Assembly (NCBI RefSeq): GCF_900114185.1
Contig: NZ_FOSE01000004.1
Location: 513,519-577,518, forward strand
Direction of reading: 5' to 3'
Length of the DNA stretch: 64,000 nt
DNA from: Cellulomonas sp. KH9
GTDB taxonomy: Bacteria > Actinomycetota > Actinomycetes > Actinomycetales > Cellulomonadaceae
The notes below the pieces were generated by a model. That model was not told the origin of the DNA, did no database searches, and saw only the letters and a program-made list of their open reading frames with translations. Positions 27,003 through 35,852 of the stretch are shown piece after piece. The translations under genes were made by a program, and so were the position numbers. Each line of letters opens with the position of its first letter. The first letter of the stretch is position 1.

Positions 27003-29162
27003 TCAGCCCACGCCGAGCACGAACGGCAGCACCTCGGTCGCGCCCGCCCGCCGCAGCAGCCGCCCCGTCACGGTGAGCGTCCAGCCGGTGTCGGTGCGGT
27101 CGTCCACCAGCAGCACGCGCCGGCCGTCGACCGCAGCCGCGACGTCGGGCGGCAGGTCGACGTGCCGCAGCACGTCCGCCAGGCGCTGCGCAGAGTTCAC
27201 GTCGTGCCGCGAGGGCGTGCCCGTCGGCAGCAGCGCGCCGACCAGCGGCACGCCGAGCAGCCGCGCCGTCCCGGCCGCCAGGTGCTCGACGAGAGCGCCG
27301 CGGCTCTCCGACGCGACGGCCACGACGACGTCCACCGGGGGCGCCCACGCGTCGAGCACGGTGCGCACGGCGGCCCGCAGGTTCACCGGGAGCTCGGTGG
27401 GCACCTGCTCGCGCAGCGCCTCGCGCAGCGGTCCGCCCCACCCGAGCGCGTCGAGCCGGCCGACGGCACGCCCCTCGGCCACCTGCTCGCCCGGTGCGAT
27501 CCGTCCCTTGAGGTCCAGACCGAGCGAGCCGAGACCGCTGGGCCACTGCCGACGGGCGGTCACGGGCTCACCGGGCACCGCCAGCAGCTCGCGCGCGTGC
27601 TCGACCGCGCCGGCGTCGGGCACGGCCCCGACACTCGTCCCCGTGCACCGGTCGCAGCGGTCGCAGCGCCAGCCGTCGGGCAGGTCCGGGTCGTCGAGCG
27701 CCGCCCGCAGGAACGCCATCCGGCAGCCCTCGGTGGCCTGGTAGTCCAGCATCGTGCGCTGCTCGGCCCGCCGCGCGGCGGTGACGCGGGCGTACCGCTC
27801 GCCGTCGTACGCCCACGGCTGCCCGGTCGACTCCCACCCGCCGCGCACGCGCCGCACGGCACCGTCGACGTCGAGGACCTTGAGCATGCCCTCGAGGCGG
27901 CTGCGGCGCAGGCTGACGAACGTCTCCAGGGCGGCGGTCGAGAGCGTGCCCTGCGCGTCGAGCGCCGCGAGCGTCGCGCGCACCTGGTCCTCCGGCGGGA
28001 ACGCGGTCGAGGCGAACCACTCCCAGATCGCCTGGTCGTCGTGCCCGGGCAGCAGCACGACGTCGGCGCGGGCCGTCGCACGGCCCGCACGGCCGACCTG
28101 CTGGTAGTACGCGATGGGGGAGGACGGCGCACCCACGTGGACGACGAAGCCGAGGTCGGGCTTGTCGTAGCCCATGCCCAGGGCTGACGTCGCGACGAGC
28201 GCCTTCACGCGGTTGGCGAGCAGGTCGGCCTCGGCCTGCTCCCGCTCGGTCGGGTCGGTCTGGCCGGTGTAGGACCGGACGTCGAGCCCGGCCGCGCGCA
28301 GGTGCTCGGTCACCTGCTCCACGGCGGCGATCGTCAGGCAGTAGATGATCCCGGAGCCGGTCAACGTCGGCAGCGTCGACGCGAGCCACGCGAGGCGGGT
28401 CGCGACGTCGGGCAGCGCCGTCACCTGCAGCCGCAGGCTCGGCCGGTCGAGCGTGCCGCGCAGGACCAGGGTGCCCTCGCCCGGCGCGCCGTCGGCGTCC
28501 GTGACGGCGAGCTGCTCGGCGACGTCCGCCGTGACGCGCGCGTTGGCGGTGGCCGTGGTGGCGAGCACCGGCACCCCGGCGGGCAGGTCGGCCAGCAGCG
28601 TGCCGATGCGCCGGTAGTCGGGCCGGAAGTCGTGGCCCCAGTCGGACACGCAGTGGGCCTCGTCCACGACGACGAGCCCGGCGTCGGACGCGAGCCGCGG
28701 CAGCACCTCGTCGCGGAACCCGGGGTTGTTGAGGCGCTCGGGGGACACGAGCAGCACGTCGACCTCGCCGGCGGCGATGCGCGCGTGCACGTCGTCCCAG
28801 TCCTGCTGGTTGGCCGAGTTGAGCGTCTCGGCGGCGATGCCGGCGCGCCGGGCCGCGTCGACCTGGTTGCGCATGAGCGCGAGCAGCGGCGACACGATGA
28901 TCGTGGCGCCGCGCGGCGGCCCCGCGGCGCCCCGACGCAGCAGCGCGGTCGCGACGAAGTAGACGGCGGACTTGCCCCACCCGGTGCGCTGCACGACCAG
29001 CACCCGCCGACGGTCGGCGACCAGGGCCTCGACCGCCTGCCACTGGTCCTCGTGCAGGTGCGCGTCGTCGCGTCCGACGAGGGCCCGCAGCACCTCCTCC
29101 GCCTGCGCGCGCAGCGCGACCCGGTCGACGGCGGTGGCGGTGTCCGGCGCAGGGGTGGGCAT
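27003..29162 (-). CDS. recQ: RecQ-family ATP-dependent DNA helicase with C-terminal phosphoribosyltransferase-like domain
   Basis: The 719-residue protein has a 3'-5' helicase core with an unusual Walker A QRTGWGKS (about 59-66) where RecQ usually has [37 protein letters not shown] (about 164-183) and QVGRAGRA follow. A cysteine cluster CDRCDRCTG resembles the RecQ zinc site. The last 180 residues are not an HRDC domain. They look like a type I phosphoribosyltransferase fold ending [14 protein letters not shown], a PRPP-loop-like motif. The ATG at 29162 is favoured over one 20 codons upstream because TACGCT lies 7 bases before it. The gene interrupts the his genes on the opposite strand. Confidence 0.88.
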   Translation of the reverse strand: MPTPAPDTATAVDRVALRAQAEEVLRALVGRDDAHLHEDQWQAVEALVADRRRVLVVQRTGWGKSAVYFVATALLRRGAAGPPRGATIIVSPLLALMRNQVDAARRAGIAAETLNSANQQDWDDVHARIAAGEVDVLLVSPERLNNPGFRDEVLPRLASDAGLVVVDEAHCVSDWGHDFRPDYRRIGTLLADLPAGVPVLATTATANARVTADVAEQLAVTDADGAPGEGTLVLRGTLDRPSLRLQVTALPDVATRLAWLASTLPTLTGSGIIYCLTIAAVEQVTEHLRAAGLDVRSYTGQTDPTEREQAEADLLANRVKALVATSALGMGYDKPDLGFVVHVGAPSSPIAYYQQVGRAGRATARADVVLLPGHDDQAIWEWFASTAFPPEDQVRATLAALDAQGTLSTAALETFVSLRRSRLEGMLKVLDVDGAVRRVRGGWESTGQPWAYDGERYARVTAARRAEQRTMLDYQATEGCRMAFLRAALDDPDLPDGWRCDRCDRCTGTSVGAVPDAGAVEHARELLAVPGEPVTARRQWPSGLGSLGLDLKGRIAPGEQVAEGRAVGRLDALGWGGPLREALREQVPTELPVNLRAAVRTVLDAWAPPVDVVVAVASESRGALVEHLAAGTARLLGVPLVGALLPTGTPSRHDVNSAQRLADVLRHVDLPPDVAAAVDGRRVLLVDDRTDTGWTLTVTGRLLRRAGATEVLPFVLGVG

Positions 29163-29169
29163 GTCCGGC

Positions 29170-29175
29170 AGCGTA
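29170..29175 (-). promoter_or_regulatory. Predicted -10 box, leaderless promoter of recQ
   Basis: On the minus strand TACGCT ends 7 bases before the ATG at 29162. It supports that start. Confidence 0.45.
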
Positions 29176-29235
29176 CGTCGCGACGCCGACACGACCGGTG
29201 GGCGGGCGCCGGGCCGGTGCATGCGGCACGGAACC

Positions 29236-29241
29236 TAGACT
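29236..29241 (+). promoter_or_regulatory. Predicted -10 box, leaderless promoter of hisC
   Basis: TAGACT ends 7 bases before the GTG at 29249. Hexamer and spacing are identical to hisD, so the two his units may be expressed alike. Confidence 0.55.
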
Positions 29242-29248
29242 CGGGGAC

Positions 29249-30370
29249 GTGACCGCCGCTCCCGACCTGTCGCCCGGCACGCTGCCGCTGCGCCCCGAGC
29301 TCGTCGGCATCGAGCCGTACGGTGCCCCGCAGCTCGACGTCCCGGTGCTGCTCAACGTCAACGAGAACCCGTACGCCCCGTCCGACCGCGTCGTCGCCGA
29401 CGTGGCCGCCGCGGTCGCCGACGCGACCCGCGGGCTCAACCGGTACCCGGACCGCGACTTCGCGGCGCTGCGTGCCGACCTCGCCGCGTACCTCGAGGTC
29501 GAGTCGGGTGTGCACCGCGAGCCCGAGCAGATGTGGGCGGCGAACGGCTCGAACGAGATCATGCTGCACGTCCTGCAGGCCTTCGGCGGGCCCGGGCGCA
29601 CGGCGCTGTCGTTCGCCCCGACGTACTCGATGTACCCGGAGTACGCCCGCGGCACGTCGACCGCCTGGGTCACGGGCCGCCGCGCGGCGGACTTCACGAT
29701 CGACCCGGGGCACGCGCGCGCGACGGTCGCGGCGCACGCGCCGAGCGTCGTGCTGCTGGCGAGCCCGAACAACCCGACCGGCACGGCGCTGCCGCCGGAC
29801 ACCGTCCGCGCGGTGCTCGACGCGGCCGCCGAGGTGCCCGGCGGGTGCGTCGTGGTCGTCGACGAGGCGTACGGCGAGTTCCGCCGCGCGGGCACGCCGT
29901 CGGCCCTCGAGCTGCTGGACGACCACCCGCACCTGGCCGTCAGCCGCACCATGTCCAAGGCCTTCGGCCTGGCGGGAGCCCGCGTCGGGTACCTGTCGGC
30001 CTCCCGTGAGCTCGTGGACGCGCTGCGTGTCGTGCGGCTGCCGTACCACCTGTCGGCCGTCACGCAGGCGGTGGCCCGTGCCGCGCTGCGCCACGCCCCC
30101 GAGCTGATGGCCCAGGTGGGGTCGCTGCGCGCCGAGCGGGACGCCCTGGTGACGTGGCTGCGGGACCAGGGGTTCACGGCCGCCGACTCGGACGCGAACT
30201 TCGTGCTGTTCGGCATGTTCGACGACCGCGAGGCGGTCTGGCAGGGTCTGCTCGACCGCGGTGTGCTCGTGCGCGTCACGGGCCCCGAGGGATGGCTCCG
30301 GGTGTCGGTCGGCACCCCGGCGGAGACGGCGGCGTTCAAGGACGCCCTGGTGGAGGTGGCGGGACGATGA
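29249..30370 (+). CDS. hisC: Histidinol-phosphate aminotransferase HisC
   Basis: PLP enzyme converting imidazole-acetol phosphate to histidinol phosphate with glutamate as donor. The 373-residue protein has [11 protein letters not shown] near 34, [11 protein letters not shown] near 171 and [10 protein letters not shown] near 203. The PLP lysine lies in [18 protein letters not shown] near 231-248. The GTG at 29249 follows the leaderless -10 box; the frame extends further upstream but overlaps the recQ promoter. The stop overlaps hisB (ATGA). Confidence 0.96.
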   Translation: MTAAPDLSPGTLPLRPELVGIEPYGAPQLDVPVLLNVNENPYAPSDRVVADVAAAVADATRGLNRYPDRDFAALRADLAAYLEVESGVHREPEQMWAANGSNEIMLHVLQAFGGPGRTALSFAPTYSMYPEYARGTSTAWVTGRRAADFTIDPGHARATVAAHAPSVVLLASPNNPTGTALPPDTVRAVLDAAAEVPGGCVVVVDEAYGEFRRAGTPSALELLDDHPHLAVSRTMSKAFGLAGARVGYLSASRELVDALRVVRLPYHLSAVTQAVARAALRHAPELMAQVGSLRAERDALVTWLRDQGFTAADSDANFVLFGMFDDREAVWQGLLDRGVLVRVTGPEGWLRVSVGTPAETAAFKDALVEVAGR

Positions 30371-30978
30371 GTGAGGCACGCCGGCGCACGGCGCGCATCG
30401 AGCGCAGCACCAGCGAGTCCAGCGTGCTGGTCGAGCTCGACCTCGACGGCACGGGACGCACGCAGATCGACACGGGTGTGCCGTTCTACGACCACATGCT
30501 CACGGCCCTGGGCAAGCACTCGCTCATCGACCTGACCGTGCAGGCCACGGGCGACACGCACATCGACGCCCACCACACCGTCGAGGACACCGCGATCGTG
30601 CTCGGCCAGGCGCTGCGCGAGGCGCTCGGCGACAAGCGGGGCATCTCCCGCTACGGCGACGCGACCGTCCCCCTCGACGAGGCCCTCGCCCAGGCGGTCG
30701 TCGACGTGTCGGGCCGCCCGTACCTGGTCCACACCGGGGAGCCCCCGGGGCAGGAGTACCACCTGATCGGTGGCCACTTCACGGGGTCGCTGACGTCGCA
30801 CGTGCTCGAGTCGATCGCGCACCACGCGGCGTTCACCGTGCACGTCCGCGTGCTCGCCGGGCGCGACCCGCACCACATCGTCGAGGCGCAGTTCAAGGCG
30901 CTGGCCCGCGCGCTGCGCGCGGCCGTCGCCCTCGACCCGCGGGTCGACGGCATCCCGTCGACGAAGGGCGCGCTGTGA
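30367..30978 (+). CDS. hisB: Imidazoleglycerol-phosphate dehydratase HisB
   Basis: Manganese-dependent dehydratase for step six of histidine synthesis. The 203-residue monofunctional protein has [16 protein letters not shown] near 38, the metal-binding [11 protein letters not shown] near 67, ESIAHHAAF near 148 and the terminal [11 protein letters not shown]. There is no fused histidinol-phosphatase. The ATG overlaps hisC, and the stop overlaps the following unknown gene (GTGA), so all three are translated together. Confidence 0.97.
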   Translation: MSEARRRTARIERSTSESSVLVELDLDGTGRTQIDTGVPFYDHMLTALGKHSLIDLTVQATGDTHIDAHHTVEDTAIVLGQALREALGDKRGISRYGDATVPLDEALAQAVVDVSGRPYLVHTGEPPGQEYHLIGGHFTGSLTSHVLESIAHHAAFTVHVRVLAGRDPHHIVEAQFKALARALRAAVALDPRVDGIPSTKGAL

Positions 30979-31451
30979 GCGAGGACGACCTCGACGGCAT
31001 CGAGATCCCGGACGACCTGTCGGCGCTGACCGCGGCGCCGACGCCCACCGTCGCCGTCGTCGTGACGCAGGTCGCGGTCGCGCCGGCGCTCGCGGCCGCC
31101 TGCTCGCTGGCGGGCGTGGACGTGGACGCGGTGCCGTCGCCCGTGGGCGCGCTCGCGGTGCTGCGCGACCCCGCGGCAGGCGTCCCCGCGGCCGGTGCCG
31201 TGTCCCGGCTGCTGCGCCAGGTCCCCGTCGTGCTGCTGGAGCGCCGCGCGGGCAAGGTCGCGGCGTCGCAGTGGGTGGGCGGCGAGCACGAGAAGGACCT
31301 GCCCGCCGGCCTGGTGCTGTCCGGGGCTCCCGAGGTCCTCGAGGAGCTGCTGCTGGGAGACCTGCCGGCCGGCGAGGTCGAGGGCGTGGTGTCGTCCGTC
31401 GGCATGTCGCGCTGGAAGGCGATGCGGCTGCTGGCCGCGCACCGGCGCTGA
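30975..31451 (+). CDS. Unknown protein encoded between hisB and hisH
   Basis: A 158-residue protein I do not recognise. It has an acidic N-terminus (about 1-22), then a hydrophobic alternating stretch [21 protein letters not shown] that looks like a beta strand plus helix. Mid-protein is [20 protein letters not shown]. Near the end is [24 protein letters not shown], a basic helix. No signal peptide, cysteine pair or clear catalytic motif is seen. The GTG start overlaps the hisB stop, and hisH starts 73 bases later from its own promoter. Strict coupling to hisB suggests a role in, or regulation of, histidine synthesis; that is inference only. Confidence 0.8.
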   Translation: MSEDDLDGIEIPDDLSALTAAPTPTVAVVVTQVAVAPALAAACSLAGVDVDAVPSPVGALAVLRDPAAGVPAAGAVSRLLRQVPVVLLERRAGKVAASQWVGGEHEKDLPAGLVLSGAPEVLEELLLGDLPAGEVEGVVSSVGMSRWKAMRLLAAHRR

Positions 31452-31512
31452 CGGGTCGCCGGGCGGCCGTCCGGTCGTCGGACGACCGCCCGGGGGCGCG
31501 TCCCGGCGCGGT

Positions 31513-31518
31513 TACCCT
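31513..31518 (+). promoter_or_regulatory. Predicted -10 box, leaderless promoter of hisH
   Basis: TACCCT ends 6 bases before the GTG at 31525. Confidence 0.5.
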
Positions 31519-31524
31519 GGGGTC

Positions 31525-32172
31525 GTGTCTCCCCGTGTTGTCGTCCTGGACTACGGCTTCGGGAACGTGCGCTCCGCGGTGCGGGCGCTCGCCCGGGTCG
31601 GTGCCGACGTCGAGCTGACCGCCGACAAGCAGGCGGCCCTCGACGCCGACGGTCTCGTCGTTCCCGGCGTCGGCGCGTTCGCCGCCTGCATGGAGGGTCT
31701 GCGCGCCGTCGGCGGCGACCAGATCGTCGACCGCCGGCTGGCCGGCGGCCGCCCGGTGCTCGGCATCTGCGTCGGCATGCAGGTGATGTTCGCCGAGGGC
31801 GTCGAGCACGGGGTGCGTACCGAGGGCCTGGGTCAGTGGCCCGGTGTGGTCGACCGCCTCGAGGCCGACGTCGTGCCGCACATGGGCTGGGCGGACGTCG
31901 ACGCTCCCGAGGACTCCGTCCTGCTGGACGGGCTCGACGGTGAGCGCTTCTACTTCGTGCACTCGTACGCCGCCCGCTCCTTCCCGCTGGCCGACGCGCC
32001 CCCGGCGGGCGAGCACCCGCTGCCCGCCCCGCGGGTGACGTGGGCCGACCACGGCGGCCGGTTCGTCGCCGCGGTGGAGAACGGGCCGCTGTCGGCCACC
32101 CAGTTCCACCCCGAGAAGTCCGGCGACGCCGGCGCGGAGCTGCTGTCCCACTGGGTCGGCTCGCTGCGCTGA
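31525..32172 (+). CDS. hisH: Imidazole glycerol phosphate synthase glutamine amidotransferase subunit HisH
   Basis: Class I glutaminase that feeds ammonia to HisF. The 215-residue protein begins [18 protein letters not shown]. It has [12 protein letters not shown], the nucleophile Cys in [11 protein letters not shown] near 77-87, and HMGW. The His-Glu pair of the triad lies in [11 protein letters not shown] near 190-200. The GTG at 31525 is set by the -10 box. hisF is not in this window; priA follows 77 bases downstream. Confidence 0.96.
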   Translation: MSPRVVVLDYGFGNVRSAVRALARVGADVELTADKQAALDADGLVVPGVGAFAACMEGLRAVGGDQIVDRRLAGGRPVLGICVGMQVMFAEGVEHGVRTEGLGQWPGVVDRLEADVVPHMGWADVDAPEDSVLLDGLDGERFYFVHSYAARSFPLADAPPAGEHPLPAPRVTWADHGGRFVAAVENGPLSATQFHPEKSGDAGAELLSHWVGSLR

Positions 32173-32207
32173 GCACGTCACCGCACGTCACCGCACGTCA
32201 CCGCACC
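32173..32207 (+). repeat. Three and a half 10-base tandem repeats between hisH and priA
   Basis: GCACGTCACC occurs at 32173, 32183 and 32193, followed by a half copy GCACC. It begins at the base after the hisH stop. One unit per helical turn could present repeated protein sites, or it may be slippage. Confidence 0.8.
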
Positions 32208-32249
32208 GGCCCGTCGGAGGTCCGGGGCGGCCCCACCTGGAGAGGACCC

Positions 32250-33002
32250 ATGACTCCCACGCGTGAGCCCCGGCTCGAGCTGCTGCCCGCCGTCGACGTC
32301 GCCGACGGCCAGGCCGTCCGCCTCGTGCAGGGCGAGGCCGGCTCGGAGACGGCGTACGGCGACCCGCTGACCGCCGCGCTCGACTGGTACGCGGGCGGGG
32401 CGGAGTGGATCCACCTGGTGGACCTGGACGCCGCCTTCGGCCGCGGCACCAACGCGGTCCTGCTCGGCAAGGTGGCCGCCGACCTGGCGGCCAAGGGAGT
32501 CAAGGTCGAGCTGTCCGGCGGCATCCGCGACGACGCGTCGCTCGAGCGCGCACTGGCGACCGGGGCGACCCGGGTCAACCTCGGGACGGCCGCGCTCGAG
32601 GACCCGGAGTGGACCGCGGGCGTCATCGCCTCGCACGGCGAGCAGATCGCCGTGGGGCTCGACGTGCGCGGCACCACGCTCGCGGCGCGCGGGTGGACCC
32701 AGGAGGGCGGCGACCTGTGGGAGGTGCTCGCGCGCCTCGACGCCGCGGGCTGCTCGCGCTACGTCGTCACCGACGTGACCAAGGACGGCACGCTCCGCGG
32801 ACCCAACCTGGACCTGCTCCGTGAGGTGTGCGCCCGCACGTCCGCGCCCGTCGTGGCGTCGGGCGGCATCTCCAGCCTCGAGGACATCCACGCCCTGCGC
32901 GGGCTCGTCGGGGTCGGCGTCGAGGGCGCGATCGTCGGCAAGGCGCTCTACGCGGGTGCGTTCACGCTGCCGCAGGCGCTGGACGTCGCCGGGCGCCCGT
33001 GA
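32250..33002 (+). CDS. priA: Bifunctional HisA/TrpF isomerase PriA
   Basis: Beta/alpha-barrel isomerase for ProFAR in histidine synthesis. In actinobacteria the same enzyme often also performs the TrpF reaction. The 250-residue protein has the first catalytic Asp in [19 protein letters not shown] (about 10-28) and [10 protein letters not shown] near 79. The second Asp is in [15 protein letters not shown] near 169-183. [12 protein letters not shown] and [12 protein letters not shown] are phosphate-binding loops. The ATG at 32250 has a GGAGAGG site. The stop overlaps the SseB-like gene (GTGA). Dual function is inferred from the lineage, not seen. Confidence 0.93.
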   Translation: MTPTREPRLELLPAVDVADGQAVRLVQGEAGSETAYGDPLTAALDWYAGGAEWIHLVDLDAAFGRGTNAVLLGKVAADLAAKGVKVELSGGIRDDASLERALATGATRVNLGTAALEDPEWTAGVIASHGEQIAVGLDVRGTTLAARGWTQEGGDLWEVLARLDAAGCSRYVVTDVTKDGTLRGPNLDLLREVCARTSAPVVASGGISSLEDIHALRGLVGVGVEGAIVGKALYAGAFTLPQALDVAGRP

Positions 33003-33727
33003 GGGGTCGGGAGCTGCCGCCGTCGTCGCCGTTCGCCGGTGACGACGGGTCGGCCGACGCCGGGCTGGCGGCCGTGCTCGCGCGCTACGCCGCCGACGAC
33101 GCCGCGCTCGCCGACGTCGTGGCGGCGCTCGCGGGTACCCGCGTGCTCGTGCCCGTGCTGGCCGAGCTCGAGGTGGCCGACGTCGTCGAGCACGACGGCC
33201 GGGCCCACACCGTCGACAAGGAGGCGTCCGCCGGCATCGTCGCGCTGCGCACGCCGGACGGCCGCACCGCGCTGCCGGTGTTCACCGGCGTCGAGGCGAT
33301 GACCCGCTGGCGGGCCGACGCCCGGCCGGTGCCCACCGCCGTCGCCCGCGCGGCGCTCTCGGCGGTCGCCGAGGGCTGGGAGGTGATGGTGCTGGACGCC
33401 GCCGGCCCCGTGACCGTCGCGCTGCCGCGCACGGCGGTCTACGCGCTGGCGCAGGGACTGGCCTGGCAGCCCGCCGTGCAGGACGGACAGGTCGACGAGG
33501 AGGTGCGCACCGCGGTGCGGGCCGCCCTCGCGGACGTCCGGCTCGTCGTCGACGCGGAGGCCGTGCCGGGCACCCGGGCGGAGGTCGCCGTCCGGCTCGC
33601 GCTGCCGGCCGGCCTGGACCGCGCCGCGCTCGACCGTGTGCTCGCCCAGGTCAACGACGCGCTCGCGCACGACCCCGTGGTCGCAGCGCGCGTGGACTCC
33701 CTCGAGCTCCGGGTCCGCGCGGCCTGA
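32999..33727 (+). CDS. SseB family protein
   Basis: The 242-residue protein has an SseB N-terminal-type domain, with [43 protein letters not shown] and [21 protein letters not shown] visible. SseB-like proteins are common beside priA in actinobacteria, but their function is not defined. The C-terminal 90 residues ([25 protein letters not shown]) form a second alpha/beta part. The GTG start overlaps the priA stop, so it is the last gene of the hisH-side unit. A hairpin follows. Confidence 0.82.
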   Translation: MRGRELPPSSPFAGDDGSADAGLAAVLARYAADDAALADVVAALAGTRVLVPVLAELEVADVVEHDGRAHTVDKEASAGIVALRTPDGRTALPVFTGVEAMTRWRADARPVPTAVARAALSAVAEGWEVMVLDAAGPVTVALPRTAVYALAQGLAWQPAVQDGQVDEEVRTAVRAALADVRLVVDAEAVPGTRAEVAVRLALPAGLDRAALDRVLAQVNDALAHDPVVAARVDSLELRVRAA

Positions 33728-33737
33728 ACACCACACC

Positions 33738-33771
33738 GCGGAGCGGGGCGCAGGTCCGCACGGCGCTCCGC
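33738..33771. terminator. Hairpin between convergent sseB-like and gerW-like genes
   Basis: GCGGAGCG (33738-33745) pairs perfectly with CGCTCCGC (33764-33771) around an 18-base loop, 11 bases after the plus-strand stop. Confidence 0.4.
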
Positions 33772-33820
33772 TCTGCACGGCTGTCCCGCGGACGCCCGGC
33801 AGGCGCGCGCGACGTCCTGC

Positions 33821-34234
33821 TCAGCGACGGCGGACGGCCCAGGCGACGGCCCACGCGCTCGCCACCACGGCGGCCACGACCTGACCGCCGAGGATCACGC
33901 GGTTGAGGTCGAGGGTCGGCTGCCAGCGGGCCCCGTGGTCGTCCACGACGAAGACGCCGAGCGGCGTCACGTGCGTCGCGAACCCGCCCCCGCCGCCGTC
34001 CCCGGTGCCGTGCGCGACGTGTCCCGTGCCTCGGGTGCCGTCGTCGGCGCCGTCCGCGGGTGCCATGTCCCCGCCGCCGCCGCCCGCCCCGGAGCCGGTC
34101 AGGCCCGTGACGCGGGCGACCGGCACCACCAGGCGGCCGTCGCGCTCGTACGCCTCGCCGAACACCCGGCGCACCGTGAACGTGTCCTCCGCCGCCCGGG
34201 TCAGGGTGCCCGGGTCGAACCTGCGCTCCGTCAT
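33821..34234 (-). CDS. GerW (YtfJ) family protein with C-terminal membrane anchor
   Basis: The 137-residue protein has a GerW-type domain. GRLVVPVARVTGLTGSG is followed by a glycine-rich loop, an acidic/His insert, a second Gly run and ATHVTPLGVFVVDDHGARW. In Bacillus GerW is a spore germination protein, but the family is widespread in non-sporulating actinobacteria, where its role is unknown. A hydrophobic segment at about 115-134 followed by RRR suggests a C-terminal anchor. I chose the ATG at 34234 (GGGACGG about 6 bases upstream); an in-frame ATG at 34255 would add 7 residues. It is the last gene of a three-gene minus-strand unit. Confidence 0.82.
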   Translation of the reverse strand: MTERRFDPGTLTRAAEDTFTVRRVFGEAYERDGRLVVPVARVTGLTGSGAGGGGGDMAPADGADDGTRGTGHVAHGTGDGGGGGFATHVTPLGVFVVDDHGARWQPTLDLNRVILGGQVVAAVVASAWAVAWAVRRR

Positions 34235-34272
34235 GTCGTGCCGTCCCGTCGTCATCGTGGACCGGCCCGCGC

Positions 34273-35022
34273 TCACCCGCAGGTCGGGGCCGGCGCGAAC
34301 GCCGTGTCGTCGTCCAGCATGGCGCGCAACGTGCTCACGGGCACCAGAAAGCTCATCCCGTCCGTGTTCTTCGCGTACACGACGCCGATCACGCGGCCGT
34401 CCGCGTCCAGCGCGGCCGACCCCGAGCTGCCGGGCTCGACCGGGGCGTCGGTGACGAGCACCTCGCCGAGGTTGGCGTGCAGCGGGTCGGTCACCGCGGC
34501 GAAGACCCGGCCGTCCGTGACGGTCAGCTGCCGCCCCAGCGGGTACCCCACGACGGTCACCGGGTCGCCGACCTGGGGGTCGGCCTCCGCCAGGACGGGC
34601 GCCGCGGGCAGTGCGTCGACCGTGCGGACGATCGCCAGGTCCGCCAGCCCGGCCGTGCTCGCGGCCTCGGCGGCCACGTCGCGCCCGTCGTAGGTGCTCA
34701 GCTGGAGCTCGGCCGAGTCCGCGACCACGTGCCGGTTGGTGACCAGCGTGTGCTCGTCGAGCGCGAAGCCCGACCCGGTCGACAGGCCGCCGCAGCCGAT
34801 GTTGCGGATCCGGACCGCCATCCGCTGCGCGGCGTCGAAGCCGTCGGGGGACAGCTGGGACCCGGCGGCGTCCACGGGCGGCACCTGGACGGCCGTGGGC
34901 ACGACGCTCGTCGGCACGGGGGCCGGGGGATCGGGCAGGGCAGCGCACCCGCCGACGACCGGCAGCACCGTGACCAGCGCGGCCACGGGTGCGAGCGTCC
35001 GCGTGCGGTGCGGCGTCCTCAC
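34273..35022 (-). CDS. Lipoprotein trypsin-like serine protease
   Basis: The 249-residue protein starts with a lipoprotein signal peptide whose lipobox is VGGC (Cys26). A Pro-rich linker follows, then a chymotrypsin/HtrA-type fold. The catalytic triad is readable: His98 in TNRHVVAD, Asp128 in GLADLAIV and Ser200 in EPGSSGSA. There is no PDZ domain, so it is not a full HtrA. It should act outside the membrane, tethered by lipid. The GTG start overlaps the stop of the upstream coiled-coil gene (GTGA), so synthesis of the two is coupled. Confidence 0.87.
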   Translation of the reverse strand: MRTPHRTRTLAPVAALVTVLPVVGGCAALPDPPAPVPTSVVPTAVQVPPVDAAGSQLSPDGFDAAQRMAVRIRNIGCGGLSTGSGFALDEHTLVTNRHVVADSAELQLSTYDGRDVAAEAASTAGLADLAIVRTVDALPAAPVLAEADPQVGDPVTVVGYPLGRQLTVTDGRVFAAVTDPLHANLGEVLVTDAPVEPGSSGSAALDADGRVIGVVYAKNTDGMSFLVPVSTLRAMLDDDTAFAPAPTCG

Positions 35023-35684
35023 CGGGACAGCTCGCTCTGCAGCGAGGCGTTCGCGTCGGAGGCGGCGCCGCAGACGCGCTCGACGTCCGCGCGGAACCGG
35101 GCGACGTCGGCCGCGTCGTACGACGCGGCGTCCTGCAGGTAGCCGATCAGCCGCTCCTGACCGTCGACGCACGTGGCCAGCGCGGTGGCGACCCGTCCGG
35201 CCGCCTGCGAGATGCGCTCCTGGTAGTCGGCGAGCTGCTGCTGCGCGGCCGTGGTGTCACCGAGCTGCGCCTTCTCGTCGGCCAGCTCGGTGATGCGGGC
35301 CTGGGCGGTGGCCAGCTGGGCGCGGGTGGCGTCGAGCTCGCCCGTCGCGGCCTCGAGCTCCGCCTGCGTCTGCGCGAGCTGCTCGCCGTGGGTGCGCGCC
35401 AGGGCCTCCCACTCGGCGGCGGACTCCTCCCAGGCGGCCGTGGTCTCCCACAGACGCCAGCCGACCACGCCGGCCGTCGCCAGCACCGCGACCAGGAGCA
35501 GCGTGAGCACCGTGGTCGCACGGCGGCCCCGCGGCGGCTCCGTCGGCGCCGGGGCTGTGCGGCGGCCGGCCGCGACGGGCTCGGGCCCGGCCCAGCCCGG
35601 CGGCAGGGGGGCGGTCGGCGTCGACGCCCACGGCTCGGGGTGGTGGTGCCCGGGGTCGGGTGTCGGGCCGCTCGGTCCGGTCAT
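35019..35684 (-). CDS. Membrane-anchored coiled-coil protein
   Basis: A 221-residue protein I do not recognise by family. The N-terminal 50 residues are Pro/His-rich and cytoplasmic. One membrane segment lies at about 57-78, then a long Gln/Glu/Ala coiled coil at about 80-160, and an extracytoplasmic tail with Cys172 and Cys205 that could form a disulfide. Its coupling to a lipoprotein protease suggests a partner, substrate or scaffold for that enzyme (inference). The ATG at 35684 is supported by TATCCT 6 bases upstream on the minus strand. The first gene of the unit is divergent from the MFS gene. Confidence 0.82.
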   Translation of the reverse strand: MTGPSGPTPDPGHHHPEPWASTPTAPLPPGWAGPEPVAAGRRTAPAPTEPPRGRRATTVLTLLLVAVLATAGVVGWRLWETTAAWEESAAEWEALARTHGEQLAQTQAELEAATGELDATRAQLATAQARITELADEKAQLGDTTAAQQQLADYQERISQAAGRVATALATCVDGQERLIGYLQDAASYDAADVARFRADVERVCGAASDANASLQSELSR

Positions 35685-35690
35685 CGCCCC

Positions 35691-35696
35691 AGGATA
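35691..35696 (-). promoter_or_regulatory. Predicted -10 box, leaderless promoter of the coiled-coil/protease/GerW unit
   Basis: On the minus strand TATCCT ends 6 bases before the ATG at 35684. Confidence 0.5.
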
Positions 35697-35852
35697 GGGC
35701 GGCGTCGCGAGGACCACGGCGACCCGGTGCGGACGACCCCGGGCCTGCGTCCGGGAGTGTGACGCGCCTCGCCCGTGCCGCACCGGACCATCCGGGCATC
35801 ACGGGCGCGGGCCGGACGGGCGGCCGCGCGCACCGTGTCAGCATGGTCGATC

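Noticed and set aside
31471..31492. Short inverted repeat CGGTCG/CGACCG before hisH as a terminator
   Set aside because: The stem is only about 6 bp with imperfect flanks, and it sits just upstream of the hisH -10 box. The evidence is too weak to list it.
27568..32181. A 1537-codon minus-strand frame across recQ, hisC, hisB and hisH
   Set aside because: It runs through genes on both strands and gives low-complexity sequence. It is a shadow of high GC.
30367..33002. A horizontally acquired island in the his region
   Set aside because: Codon use and GC look the same as in neighbouring core genes. I saw no integrase, repeats or tRNA edge.
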